In this document: positions 44,840 to 53,966 of the stretch, piece after piece
Layout: every line of letters starts with the position of its first letter
Numbering within the stretch: the stretch's first letter is position 1
From: Serinicoccus chungangensis
GTDB taxonomy: Bacteria > Actinomycetota > Actinomycetes > Actinomycetales > Dermatophilaceae
Assembly (NCBI RefSeq): GCF_006337125.1
Contig: NZ_CP040887.1
Span: forward strand, 1,240,001 to 1,304,000
Length of the DNA: 64,000 nucleotides
Reading direction: 5' to 3'
Notes under the pieces: generated by a model
Told to the model about the DNA's origin: nothing
What the model saw: the letters and a program-made list of their open reading frames with translations, nothing else
Databases searched by the model: none
Made by a program: the position numbers and the translations under genes

Positions 44840-47800
44840 TTGTCCCACGCTGTTGTCCTGACAGACAAAGCCGTCCGTCTCTTCACGTTCCTGGCCAAGG
44901 CGCAGCAGCTGCGACAACGACCCGTGCGGGACGTCGATCAGTACACCCGTGACGGTGTCGTCCGGTGGTTCGCCGACCTTCCTAAGCACGACGCGGTGCG
45001 GTGGGGCGCAGACGGCGACTGGGACGAGCACCCCTTCCTGAGCGTGGATCGGCTGGTCGCTCCCGAGACCCCCGAGGTCCCCGACGAGCTCCGCTTCTGG
45101 CTGCGTGGCGACGCCGCGGGGCCCGACGGTGACCCGCAGCTGCGGGATGAGCTGGCCTCACCCGATGCCCCCGCGGAGAAGCTCGAGGAGCGCCCCGACG
45201 TCCAGGCGGCCTACGACCGTTGGCGTCCACGGTGGGACGCCTGGGCGCACGAGATGCTCCGTGACGAACCGGTGCGCAGTGCCTACGCAGACCTGTTCAA
45301 GGTGTACGTGCAGGCGACGCAGAAGACGGAGGAGCTTGAGCTCCTCCTCGGCGTCGGACTGCTCTCCTGGGCCCCCGATGGGCAGGACCGTGTGCGGCGA
45401 CACCTCTTCACGGTCGCCGTCACACCCCGCCTCGACGACAGCACGGGCCGCCTCGACTTCCACCTCGACGAGGCGGCAACCGGCTTGCACGCGGAGTTCG
45501 ACATGCTCGACCCGCAGGTCATCCCCGACCAGTCCCTCGTGCACACCGTCGAGCAGCAGGCGCAGGGCTTCGACGGCGACCCGCTCGATCCCGAGGCTCT
45601 CGCCACCCTGGCCCGGTCCGTCGCCGTGCGGCTGCACGCCCAGGGGAGATGGGACGACGCGGCTCGTATGCCGCACCCGACGGACCATCCCGTGGTCGCC
45701 TGGGCTCCCGCCATCGTGCTCCGGCCACGCAACCGCACCGGTCTCGTGCAGGCATTCCAGGACATCGCTGCCCAGATCGAGGAGCGCGGAGAGGTTCCTG
45801 ACGGTCTGCTCCCGCTGCTCGACCCGGACCGGCTGCCGCCCGTCACCGACAATGCGGCCCCAGGGGCCCTCCTCACCGTGGACGACGACGTCGTCGCACC
45901 GCTGCCTCTTAACGACGTGCAGCGCAACATCCTCGAGCGTGTCGACACCCATGCCCAAACCCTCGTGCAGGGTCCGCCGGGGACAGGCAAGACGCACACG
46001 GCTGCTGCCTTGCTGTCACACCTGCTTGCCCAGGGGCAGCGCGTGCTAGTCACCGCACACACCGACCGGGCGCTCCACGAGGTCCGCACCAAGCTGCCCG
46101 ACCAGATCCGCCCCCTGGCTGTGTCGGTCATCGGCGCCAGTCGCGACGACCTGGCCGACCTGCGCACCGCGGTCGACACCATCGCCCGCCGCTCCACCGA
46201 GCACGACCCGCAGCAGGCGGAGCGGAAGGTGCACCAGGAACTGGCTGAGGTCGACCGGCTCAAGCAGGAGCGGCAGCTGCTCAACCGCCAGCTCGTCGAC
46301 GCCCGCCAGGCGGATGTCTCCACGCACAGTGTGCACGGCTACGAGGGGACTCTCGCCTCGATCGCCAGGCAGTACCAGGACGACGCTCAGGCGCGGGCCT
46401 GGGTCGCCGGACTGGTCACCTTCCGCCCGGACTCCCGCGCACCTCTCACCGACGAGGAGGCCCTCGAGTGGCTCAGCCTGCTGCGTGACGGCTCCCTCGA
46501 GGAGGACGCAGAGGACAGCCACCGCCCCCGGGTGGCGGTCGCCGACCTCTCGGCACCAGAGCAGTTCGCTGCCCTTGTCGTCGATGAGACGACGGCACGC
46601 ACCGGCACCGAGGGGTACCACGACCTGGCTGAGGGTGCGCTAGCAGTCGCCCTGCGGGCGCTCACCTCGTCAGCCCGGCGGGAGCTGCAGGAGCGCTGCG
46701 GGCGCATCATCGCGGGCTTCCGTGACGCCGAGCGACTTGCGGCCTCGTGGGTCCCTCAGGCACTGGCCGACGTGGCGGCCGGGGAGACTGCCCCGTGGCG
46801 CGGCAGGGCCGCTGACCTGCGTCAAGGGGTCGAGCAGGTCGACCAGATCCTGGCGCGAATGCCGATCAACACCCGCGTCGACCTTGACGGGGACCCTGAC
46901 CACTTGCGTCGGCTCGCGATCTCCCTGCGCGAGCACCTGGGGCCCGACGGCTCGCTCAAGACGGACCCCGGTGGCCAGGTCAAGATTGGCTTCTTCGCCC
47001 CGCCAATCGTCAAGCAGTGCCGACCCCTCCTGGAGCAGGCGCGCGTCGACGGGCTACCACCAGCGACGGCTGCCGCGCTGGACACGATCGTCGGCCACCG
47101 CGACGCGTGGACGGCGCTGGACCAGATGGACCGGCTCTGGCCCGCTTCGGTCACGATCCCCGAGGAGGACACACCGCGCGAGAGGTTGGAGTGGCACCGC
47201 AGCCAGCTCGCCCTTCTCGACCGGGTCCTTGCGCTGGGTGACCTCATCACAGCTGAGGAGCAGGCCCTCCGCCAGGCCCGCGTGCCGGCGCCCGACTGGC
47301 GGGAGCTCTCGGACGTCGAGCGGGTGGCCAGGACCGTCGACGCCGTCGAGGCCGAGGTCGGCCTGGCCACCGCCCGCGAACCGCTGAGTGATCTGCACGC
47401 CCATGTGGAGCCCACGTCTCGGTGGCAGAGCGCCGCGCCGGCGGTCCGCAGCCTGCGGACCGCGATCGAGCAGCGCGACCACGAGGCCTACGCCACGGCA
47501 TACGCGCGCCTGCAGCGGCTCGAGCAGGTGACCGCCCACATCCAGCGACGAGACGACCTGACCGCGAGGGTGCGACGGGACGCGCCCGCGCTCGCCGAGT
47601 CGGTGGGGGCATCGGCCGACGAGCCTGAGTGGGACAAGCGCCTGGCCGGGTTCGAGGCCGCATACCGGTGGGGCACGGTCGGGGCCTGGGTGCTGGCGCA
47701 GGAGCAGGTCGACGTCAACGCGCTGCAGGCCAAGATCACCGTCATCGACCAGCAGCTGCGCGACAGTGCGGAGCGGATCGCCGCCCAGCGGGCCTGGAGC

Positions 47801-50158
47801 CATGCGGTCGGACCGGACAGGCTCACCCCCGGCCGGCGCGCGGACCTGCGCAACTACTCCCAGCAGGTCACCCGGCTGGGCAAGGGGACCGGCAAGTATG
47901 CCGCTCAGCAGCGGCTCGCGATCCGGCGCGCCATGGACCGCTGTCGCCCCGCCGTGCCGGTGTGGATCATGCCGATCTACCGCGTGGCCGAACAGCTGGA
48001 CATCGAGGAGAATATGTTCGACGTCGTCGTCGTGGACGAGGCGTCTCAGGCGGGTCTGGAGGCCACCTTCCTGCAGTACCTGGCTCCCAAGATCGTCGTC
48101 ATCGGGGACGACAAGCAGGTCTCCCCGGCCGCCGTCGGTGTCGACCAGCAGCAGCTGCGAGACCTGGCGAACCAGTACCTCTACGACGACCGCTACAAGG
48201 ACACCTGGCAGGACCCGCAGCGCTCCCTCTTTGATGAGGCCCAGATGCGGTATGGCGGTCAGCTCACCTTGGTCGAGCACCGTAGGTGCGTGCCGGAGAT
48301 CATCGGCTTCTCCAATCGGATCGCATACGAGCCCAACGGCATCCGGCTGGTGCCGGTGCGGCAGTTCGGCGCCCAGCGGCTCGAGCCCTTCGTCGTTCGG
48401 CACGTACCCGAAGGTTTCGAGGAGGGCACCGGCGGCAAGATCAACCGTGCTGAGGCGCGAGCCCTCGTCGACGACCTGAAGCGGTGTCTCGACGACCCGG
48501 CCTTCGACGGTCGCTCGATGGCGGTGATCTCATTGGTGGGGGATCGGCAGGCCAAGCACATCGAAGGCGTGCTTCTGGCCGAGGTGCCGGCCGAGGAGTG
48601 GGCTCGCAGGGATCTGCGCGTGGGCACCCCACCGGACTTCCAGGGGTCGGAGCGCGACGTCGTCTTCCTCTCGATGGTGTCCGCGCCCGATCCCGGGAGG
48701 CGTCTGGGAGCGCTGACGCGGGAGATGTACGTCCAGCGGTTCAACGTCGCGGTCAGCCGCGCCAAGGACCAGGTGCGGCTCTTCCACAGCGTGAGCCTGG
48801 CCGAGCTGACCAACACTCAGGACCTGCGCCACCAGCTGCTCGACTACGCCTACGGAGTGGTGAGGCGTTGTCGCGAGTTGGAGCCGGGAGAGTCGCCGGT
48901 GGTGCCGGAGGACCAGCGGGTCGCCGGCTTCGACTCACTGTTCGAGCAGCGGGTGCACAACCGGATCGTCGACCGCGGCTTCACGGTGCTCAACCAGGTC
49001 GAGTCCCAGGGCTATCTGATCGACCTCGTCGTGGTCGGGGCTCGGGGTCGGCTGGCGGTGGAGTGCGACGGCGACGAGTGGCACGGGCGGGACGCCTACG
49101 AGCGCGACCTTGCACGGCAGCGAGAGCTCGAGCGCTGCGGCTGGACCTTCTTCCGGGTGCGTGAGTCGGCGTTCTACGTCGACCAGGCAGCCGCGCTGGC
49201 GCCGTTGTGGGACATGCTCGAGGAGATGGACATCCGCCCCTCCGACTGGATCGACGAGGACGAGGAGGAGGACCTCCTGCCCGAACCGCACGCGGAGCCC
49301 GAGCCCGAGCAGGGCGCCGACCTCCCGCAGCATGGACATGCCGGTACACCGCTGGATGAGACTCTAGAGAGCGGTGTGCACACCGGGGAACGCCCTGTCG
49401 AAGAGGCCCAGCCCGCCCCCGTCGAAGACGACGTCCACGAGGAGGAGGGGGAGCCGGAGGGGCATGACGACCCGCTCTCTCCACTCTGGCGCCACTCCTC
49501 GGCCCACGTGTCCTTCGAGCGGCGGTCGGTCGGCCAGCTGCTCCACCAGGAGCAGAGTGACGCGGATCTGGACCTCACGGTCGAGGACCCCCGCGACGCG
49601 GGCGACGTGGGGGAGCTGCCTCCTTACCCGGAGTACGACGGCAGCACGGTGCCCGTGCACGAGGCTACCGACGCGCAGATCATTGACGGCCTGGTCGAGA
49701 TCGTCGCCGTCGAGGGACCGGTCCGCGGCAACCGGCTGAGGACCGCCTACGTGCATGCATCAGGCGGCCGTCGGGTGGGAAAGGCCATCGGACAGCGGTT
49801 GAACGCGCTCATCTCCCGCGCACAGCGATCGGGCACGTTGATCGGCGACGACCCGCTGGGCCAAGGCGGGGTAAAGCTGCGCACATACCGGCTGTCTGAC
49901 CAGGCTGAGACGACGCTGCGCGCGCTCGGACCGCGCACTCTGGACGAGATGCCGCCTACGGAGCTGAGCGCGGCAATGACCCGCGTGTTGGAGGAGCAGC
50001 CCGATGCCGGGCACGAGCAGCTGATGCGGCAGACGCTGCGGCTGCTCGGACGCACGTCCTTGACCCAGACTGCCCGCGAGGCGCTGGAGCCGACGCACGA
50101 GCTGTTGCTGACTCAGCAGGATCGTCAGCGGTGGGACCGCGAAGGTGAGGACCGTTGA
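44840..50158 (+). CDS. Giant SF1 (Upf1-like) helicase fused to a PD-(D/E)XK nuclease and a DUF3320-like tail
   Basis: A 1772-residue protein. After an unassigned N-terminal region, Walker A is VQGPPGTGKTHTAAALL near 378. About 690 residues of mostly helical insert follow before Walker B VVVVDEASQAGL near 1065. Further SF1 motifs are GDDKQVSP, VEHRRCVPEIIGF, PPDFQGSERDVVFLSMV and RFNVAVSRAKDQV near 1300. A nuclease of the DUF559/MTES_1575 (Vsr-like) type spans about 1375-1445: YLIDLVVVGARGRLAVECDG, then CGWTFFRVRES. A very acidic linker and a DUF3320-like winged helix (EIVAVEGPVRGNRLRTAYVH) close it. The TTG at 44840 has AGGA 7 nt upstream. First gene of a three-gene operon. Confidence 0.85.
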   Translation: MSHAVVLTDKAVRLFTFLAKAQQLRQRPVRDVDQYTRDGVVRWFADLPKHDAVRWGADGDWDEHPFLSVDRLVAPETPEVPDELRFWLRGDAAGPDGDPQLRDELASPDAPAEKLEERPDVQAAYDRWRPRWDAWAHEMLRDEPVRSAYADLFKVYVQATQKTEELELLLGVGLLSWAPDGQDRVRRHLFTVAVTPRLDDSTGRLDFHLDEAATGLHAEFDMLDPQVIPDQSLVHTVEQQAQGFDGDPLDPEALATLARSVAVRLHAQGRWDDAARMPHPTDHPVVAWAPAIVLRPRNRTGLVQAFQDIAAQIEERGEVPDGLLPLLDPDRLPPVTDNAAPGALLTVDDDVVAPLPLNDVQRNILERVDTHAQTLVQGPPGTGKTHTAAALLSHLLAQGQRVLVTAHTDRALHEVRTKLPDQIRPLAVSVIGASRDDLADLRTAVDTIARRSTEHDPQQAERKVHQELAEVDRLKQERQLLNRQLVDARQADVSTHSVHGYEGTLASIARQYQDDAQARAWVAGLVTFRPDSRAPLTDEEALEWLSLLRDGSLEEDAEDSHRPRVAVADLSAPEQFAALVVDETTARTGTEGYHDLAEGALAVALRALTSSARRELQERCGRIIAGFRDAERLAASWVPQALADVAAGETAPWRGRAADLRQGVEQVDQILARMPINTRVDLDGDPDHLRRLAISLREHLGPDGSLKTDPGGQVKIGFFAPPIVKQCRPLLEQARVDGLPPATAAALDTIVGHRDAWTALDQMDRLWPASVTIPEEDTPRERLEWHRSQLALLDRVLALGDLITAEEQALRQARVPAPDWRELSDVERVARTVDAVEAEVGLATAREPLSDLHAHVEPTSRWQSAAPAVRSLRTAIEQRDHEAYATAYARLQRLEQVTAHIQRRDDLTARVRRDAPALAESVGASADEPEWDKRLAGFEAAYRWGTVGAWVLAQEQVDVNALQAKITVIDQQLRDSAERIAAQRAWSHAVGPDRLTPGRRADLRNYSQQVTRLGKGTGKYAAQQRLAIRRAMDRCRPAVPVWIMPIYRVAEQLDIEENMFDVVVVDEASQAGLEATFLQYLAPKIVVIGDDKQVSPAAVGVDQQQLRDLANQYLYDDRYKDTWQDPQRSLFDEAQMRYGGQLTLVEHRRCVPEIIGFSNRIAYEPNGIRLVPVRQFGAQRLEPFVVRHVPEGFEEGTGGKINRAEARALVDDLKRCLDDPAFDGRSMAVISLVGDRQAKHIEGVLLAEVPAEEWARRDLRVGTPPDFQGSERDVVFLSMVSAPDPGRRLGALTREMYVQRFNVAVSRAKDQVRLFHSVSLAELTNTQDLRHQLLDYAYGVVRRCRELEPGESPVVPEDQRVAGFDSLFEQRVHNRIVDRGFTVLNQVESQGYLIDLVVVGARGRLAVECDGDEWHGRDAYERDLARQRELERCGWTFFRVRESAFYVDQAAALAPLWDMLEEMDIRPSDWIDEDEEEDLLPEPHAEPEPEQGADLPQHGHAGTPLDETLESGVHTGERPVEEAQPAPVEDDVHEEEGEPEGHDDPLSPLWRHSSAHVSFERRSVGQLLHQEQSDADLDLTVEDPRDAGDVGELPPYPEYDGSTVPVHEATDAQIIDGLVEIVAVEGPVRGNRLRTAYVHASGGRRVGKAIGQRLNALISRAQRSGTLIGDDPLGQGGVKLRTYRLSDQAETTLRALGPRTLDEMPPTELSAAMTRVLEEQPDAGHEQLMRQTLRLLGRTSLTQTAREALEPTHELLLTQQDRQRWDREGEDR

Positions 50159-50160
50159 GC

Positions 50161-52016
50161 ATGCCGGAGGTCAGGCAAGACCATGGAGTACGCCTGGAGG
50201 CGCGACCTCTCGGTGACCGCTTCCCTGTCCTGCGCGAGCTGATCGACCAACCGGTCGAGATCATTGCGGCGGTCATCGGCACGGAGCTCTCCACTCGGGT
50301 AAGGACCATGCTGGTCAAGGGCAGGATTCAGACGTGTCAGGACTTGGCTGAAGTCTCGGAGGAAGAGCTCGGCGATCTTCGTCACGTCGGGAAAGTCGCC
50401 GTCGACGAGGCCCTCGGTCTGCTGAGGGCGTTCGAGGAAGCGCTGCCCTCCCTTGGCTATGCCACAGGGGCGGCACAGACCGTACGGGACGATGCCGCAG
50501 CCGACACCGAACTGCAGACGGCGCTGCAGCGTCTCAGGGATCAAGGCAACCCGGTCAAGCCGATCGAGCCGCACCTCCACTTGCTCGCCCAGTGGTCCCT
50601 CTTTGCGGGCCGCGGCGCTACGCTCGGAGACCTGGTCGATGCCGTCTCGACAACTGAGTCTTTGCCGGCGGACGTGCGGGCGGGGTGGGAGGCAGTGCGG
50701 GCCTTTGACCTGGAGGTCATCCCCATGCATCACCACCACGTGCTGACCACCTGGCTTGAGTCGTTGACCCCGCGTGGGCGCGACATCGTGACGCACCGCA
50801 TCGTGTGGGCGGACCGGACGCTCGATGACGTCGGCCAGCTGCACGGCGTCACGCGGGAGGGCATCCGGCAGCTTGAGCGGCGGCTGCGAGTCTCTCTCGA
50901 GGAGCGTGTGGCCCACGACGACTGGCGACCCGTGCGATGGGCTGCCCATCGACTCGCCGCGGCGGTCGGTGCGTGGGCTCCACTGGCGGACACCGCTGAC
51001 CTCGACCCTTGGCTGGAAACTGACCGACTCCTCCTTCTTCTGGCTGGTCTGGAAGCTGACGATGAAGAGGAGTGCGTTCATCAGCGCGGTTTCGTCCTTC
51101 CGCTGATGGACGAACTTGTCTACCGTCAGCCAGAAGGCGAGGTGCTCGATGACGACGACGCTCGGCGTCGGCTGGCGAAGCTTGGTGTGCTCAACAATCA
51201 CGTCGGCCATGCCCTGCGTGCCATCGGCCTGAAGCAGATTGACGATACCTGGGTGCGGTGGTCGCGCAGCTATGTCGACCAGTCGGTGGCCATCCTGGCC
51301 GTCGTGGGCGAACCAATGACGGCTGACGAGCTTACAGAGCGCACGGGATCGGGCAGCGTGCGTTCCTTGCGGCAGCGATTGTATGAAGACCGACGGGTTC
51401 AACCGTCAACCGCACGGATATGGGACTGCGCAGCTGGGGTCTCCCCGAGTACACGAGTGCCGCCGAGCTCATGCTCAAGGTCATTGCTGACCGAGGCGGG
51501 TCGGTGCCTGTGACTGACCTCGCGGCCCATCTGGAGAAGGTCTACGAGGTCCGGCCGGGAACGCTCAACGCGTATACGGCAGCACCCGCATTCGTTGTGC
51601 AGGACGGGAACATCCGCGCACGCGCACGCAGTGAGCAGTACGAGGTGGATGCGAACCCGATCGGTGTTGCGGGGCTTGAGTTGCTCGAAGAGGACAGGTT
51701 CTCTTACGACGTCAAAGTCGACCATGATGTGCTCCGAGGCAGCGGGCGATCCGTGCCCGAGGCGATTGCGGGGCTCTTGGGCCTCCAGCCTGGTCGTTCG
51801 CTGCACTTCATCGCTCGAGACGTTGGGCGCAGCACGACGGGGTCGGTCGTGGTCGGCTGGTCGCGGACGAGCCACATGGGGCCATACTTCGGGAGCATCC
51901 GCGCTCTGGCGCTCCACGACGGGGCCGAAGAAGGCGACTTCCTCCGGCTGACGTTCGATGCCGTGTCGGCGGTGGTCCACCACCAGCGCGTCCCTGGCCT
52001 TTCAGAGGGAGACTGA
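50161..52016 (+). CDS. Sigma-region-4 and alphaCTD-like regulator, interrupted by an apparent frameshift
   Basis: Read in two frames. From the ATG at 50161 the first frame gives an alphaCTD-like helix-hairpin (CQDLAEVSEEELGDLRHVG, about 45-75) and a sigma4-like helix-turn-helix (LTPRGRDIVTHRI ... TREGIRQLERRL, about 201-243), then winged-helix-like segments up to about 51390. Beyond that point the first frame degenerates and stops at 51513. A second frame continues the same kind of domain without pause (VNRTDMGLRSWGLPEYTSAAELM) to the stop at 52016. A one-base change near 51390-51405 would restore a protein of about 618 residues. It overlaps the helicase stop region and ends 4 nt before ung. 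Confidence 0.7.
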
Positions 52017-52020
52017 GCAC

Positions 52021-52842
52021 GTGGAGGACGAGTCCGCGCAAGCCCAGGCCGCAGGTGCCCATATCGACCCTGCCCGACTCTCGCCCCCCGCGCTGGGCCG
52101 CGGCTGGCACGAAGCGCTGCAGGAGCAGCTCAGCTCCACCTTCTGGCCCCTGCTGTTGGAGTTCCTGGCCACCGAGCGGTCGCATCACAACGTTTACCCG
52201 CCGCGATGCCAGACCTTTCGTGCCTTCGAGCTGACGCCCCTCGCCGAGGTGCGAGTTGTCATCCTCGGACAGGACCCCTATCCGAACGAAGGGCAGGCGC
52301 ATGGACTCGCCTTCTCCGTCCCTATGGGCATCACACCTCCGCCCTCACTCGTGAACATCTTCCGGGTCCTTCAGGATGATCTGTCCGCCGCTGGCACGCC
52401 CGTGGCCGCACCTCAGACCGGCGACCTCTCCGGCTGGGCGGAGCAGGGCGTCCTGCTTCTTAACACCGTGCTCACGGTGCGGGCAGGGGATCGGACGGAC
52501 CGGCTAAGCCATCGACGATGGAGGGCAGCGGGCACGCGGCAGGGCTGGACGACATTCACCGACGCCGTCATAAGAGCCGTCAACGCAAGGACCGACCGAG
52601 TCGTTTTCCTCTTGTGGGGCAACGATGCGAAGAAGAAGGCCAGGCTGATCGATCACCCGGGACGTCATACAGTGATCACCTCGTCGCACCCCTCGCCGCT
52701 TTCGGCCTGGCGCGGCTTTCTGAAGAGTCGACCCTTTACGGAAGCCAACGTCGCCTTGGGTCGGGAGCGCCAAATCAACTGGGGACTCACCGAGTCCACG
52801 AGTGAGGTCCAGCGATCAGATCGCGGTTCGACGCCACGCTGA
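52021..52842 (+). CDS. ung: Uracil-DNA glycosylase, family 1
   Basis: A 273-residue family 1 UDG that removes uracil from DNA. The water-activating loop GQDPYPNEGQAHGLAFSVP is near 80, with the catalytic Asp in DPYP. VLLLNTVLTVR holds the Asn of the uracil pocket, and SSHPSPLSAWRGF is the Leu-loop minor-groove motif with the catalytic His. The GTG at 52021 follows GGGAG and lies 4 nt after the regulator stop, so it is the third gene of the helicase operon rather than a stand-alone repair gene. The C-terminal tail after NWGL is longer than usual. Confidence 0.92.
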   Translation: MEDESAQAQAAGAHIDPARLSPPALGRGWHEALQEQLSSTFWPLLLEFLATERSHHNVYPPRCQTFRAFELTPLAEVRVVILGQDPYPNEGQAHGLAFSVPMGITPPPSLVNIFRVLQDDLSAAGTPVAAPQTGDLSGWAEQGVLLLNTVLTVRAGDRTDRLSHRRWRAAGTRQGWTTFTDAVIRAVNARTDRVVFLLWGNDAKKKARLIDHPGRHTVITSSHPSPLSAWRGFLKSRPFTEANVALGRERQINWGLTESTSEVQRSDRGSTPR

Positions 52843-52955
52843 GGTGTTTGGAAGCACTGCCATCGCCAGGCTGTTCGATGTGCTCATTGACTCCCAATCT
52901 CGTTCGGCGGCGAGTGACCTCGAGCGGACCTGCCCTTTGTCGCCGCCCATCTGGC

Positions 52956-53867
52956 TCAGAACAGCACGGGATCGTCGTCAACAGTGGGCGTTGTCGGCGG
53001 CTCCGGCAGCCACGAGCATTTCCTGCGGTGTGCCTGGAGCACTGCCGGATCGGGACGGCTCTGCCTATCCTCCGGAAAGCGGGCCGCCGTCCCATCGAGC
53101 TCCTTGTAGATGGGCTCTGACACCTCGGGAGCCACCCTGATCGTGCCGTCGTCCTCCAACGCTAGGAGGTCGAGGTCAAAGAGGCGATGGATGTCCTTTC
53201 GGAGGATCAGTCCGTTGCGCACCTCGTTGGACTGCACGCCCTTGTATGGGTAGATGTGTGCGGCGTCGAGCGCAGGTGCGAACCGGGTCCCGGTCACGGC
53301 GCACCCGGCGTATACCTCTAGGAGCGCGTTCCGAAAGGCCGTCTGTCCTTGTCTGATGGCAATAAGCTGCTTGACCAGGTCGCGTTGATCGTCGCTCAGA
53401 ACGTGCAGATCGAGTCCTGCAACAACACCCGGCGTCGCGTTGTCGTCGAGGAGTTGCTCCATGACCCGTTCTGCGACGCTACTCGAGAAGTAGGACGCGA
53501 GCACAGCCTCATCATGAGGGTTGCTCCACGACCGGGGGCCCTGCAACGGTGGGTTCTTCGTCAGACGCGAGCCGACCGCGCCCCACTTCGGGGTCTCCAA
53601 CGGAGCATCGGACATCAGCTCGAACCTGAAACGGGTCGTGTACGGGTCGCGCCCGTCGTCCCACGGCACAGTGTCGCGGCTGGTGAGCGGCCGAGCATCG
53701 GAGGTTGCCATGCCTTGGCCAATCAGCGGCCCGCCGGAGACGCGGAAGTAGACGAGGTCTCCTTCGCGGATGCGGAAGTTCTTGGGCATGTCCCACAAGC
53801 CGTCACGCCGCGCATAGTCCCAATGCTGCCGGTACTCCTTCGCGATGGTTATGACCCAGCTGGCCAT
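52956..53867 (-). CDS. EVE-like domain fused to HNH endonuclease (type IV restriction candidate)
   Basis: A 303-residue protein. Residues about 1-120 have the EVE/PUA-like pattern WVITIAKEYRQHWDYARRDGLW, then IREGDLVYFRVSGGPLIGQG. Such domains read modified cytosines. Residues about 185-255 are an HNH nuclease: ALLEVYAGCAVTGTRF, LDAAHIYPYKGVQSNEVRNGL, LRKDIHRLFDLDLLAL. EVE-HNH fusions are modification-dependent restriction enzymes against phage DNA. It is convergent with ung. No clear ribosome site precedes the ATG at 53867. Confidence 0.82.
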   Translation of the reverse strand: MASWVITIAKEYRQHWDYARRDGLWDMPKNFRIREGDLVYFRVSGGPLIGQGMATSDARPLTSRDTVPWDDGRDPYTTRFRFELMSDAPLETPKWGAVGSRLTKNPPLQGPRSWSNPHDEAVLASYFSSSVAERVMEQLLDDNATPGVVAGLDLHVLSDDQRDLVKQLIAIRQGQTAFRNALLEVYAGCAVTGTRFAPALDAAHIYPYKGVQSNEVRNGLILRKDIHRLFDLDLLALEDDGTIRVAPEVSEPIYKELDGTAARFPEDRQSRPDPAVLQAHRRKCSWLPEPPTTPTVDDDPVLF

Positions 53868-53966
53868 GGCTTCGCCTCGTGTTCATCACGGGGGAGGCGT
53901 CTCCATCAGCGGAAGCCTGTCGATCCGTCGGTATGTGGTTGTGGTCAAGGGCGGTCCAGCCGCCCG

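Noticed and set aside
53949..53965. GGGCGG-tccag-CCGCCC as terminator of the DUF2075 gene
   Set aside because: A short 6-bp stem with no T-run; such hairpins are frequent by chance at this GC content.
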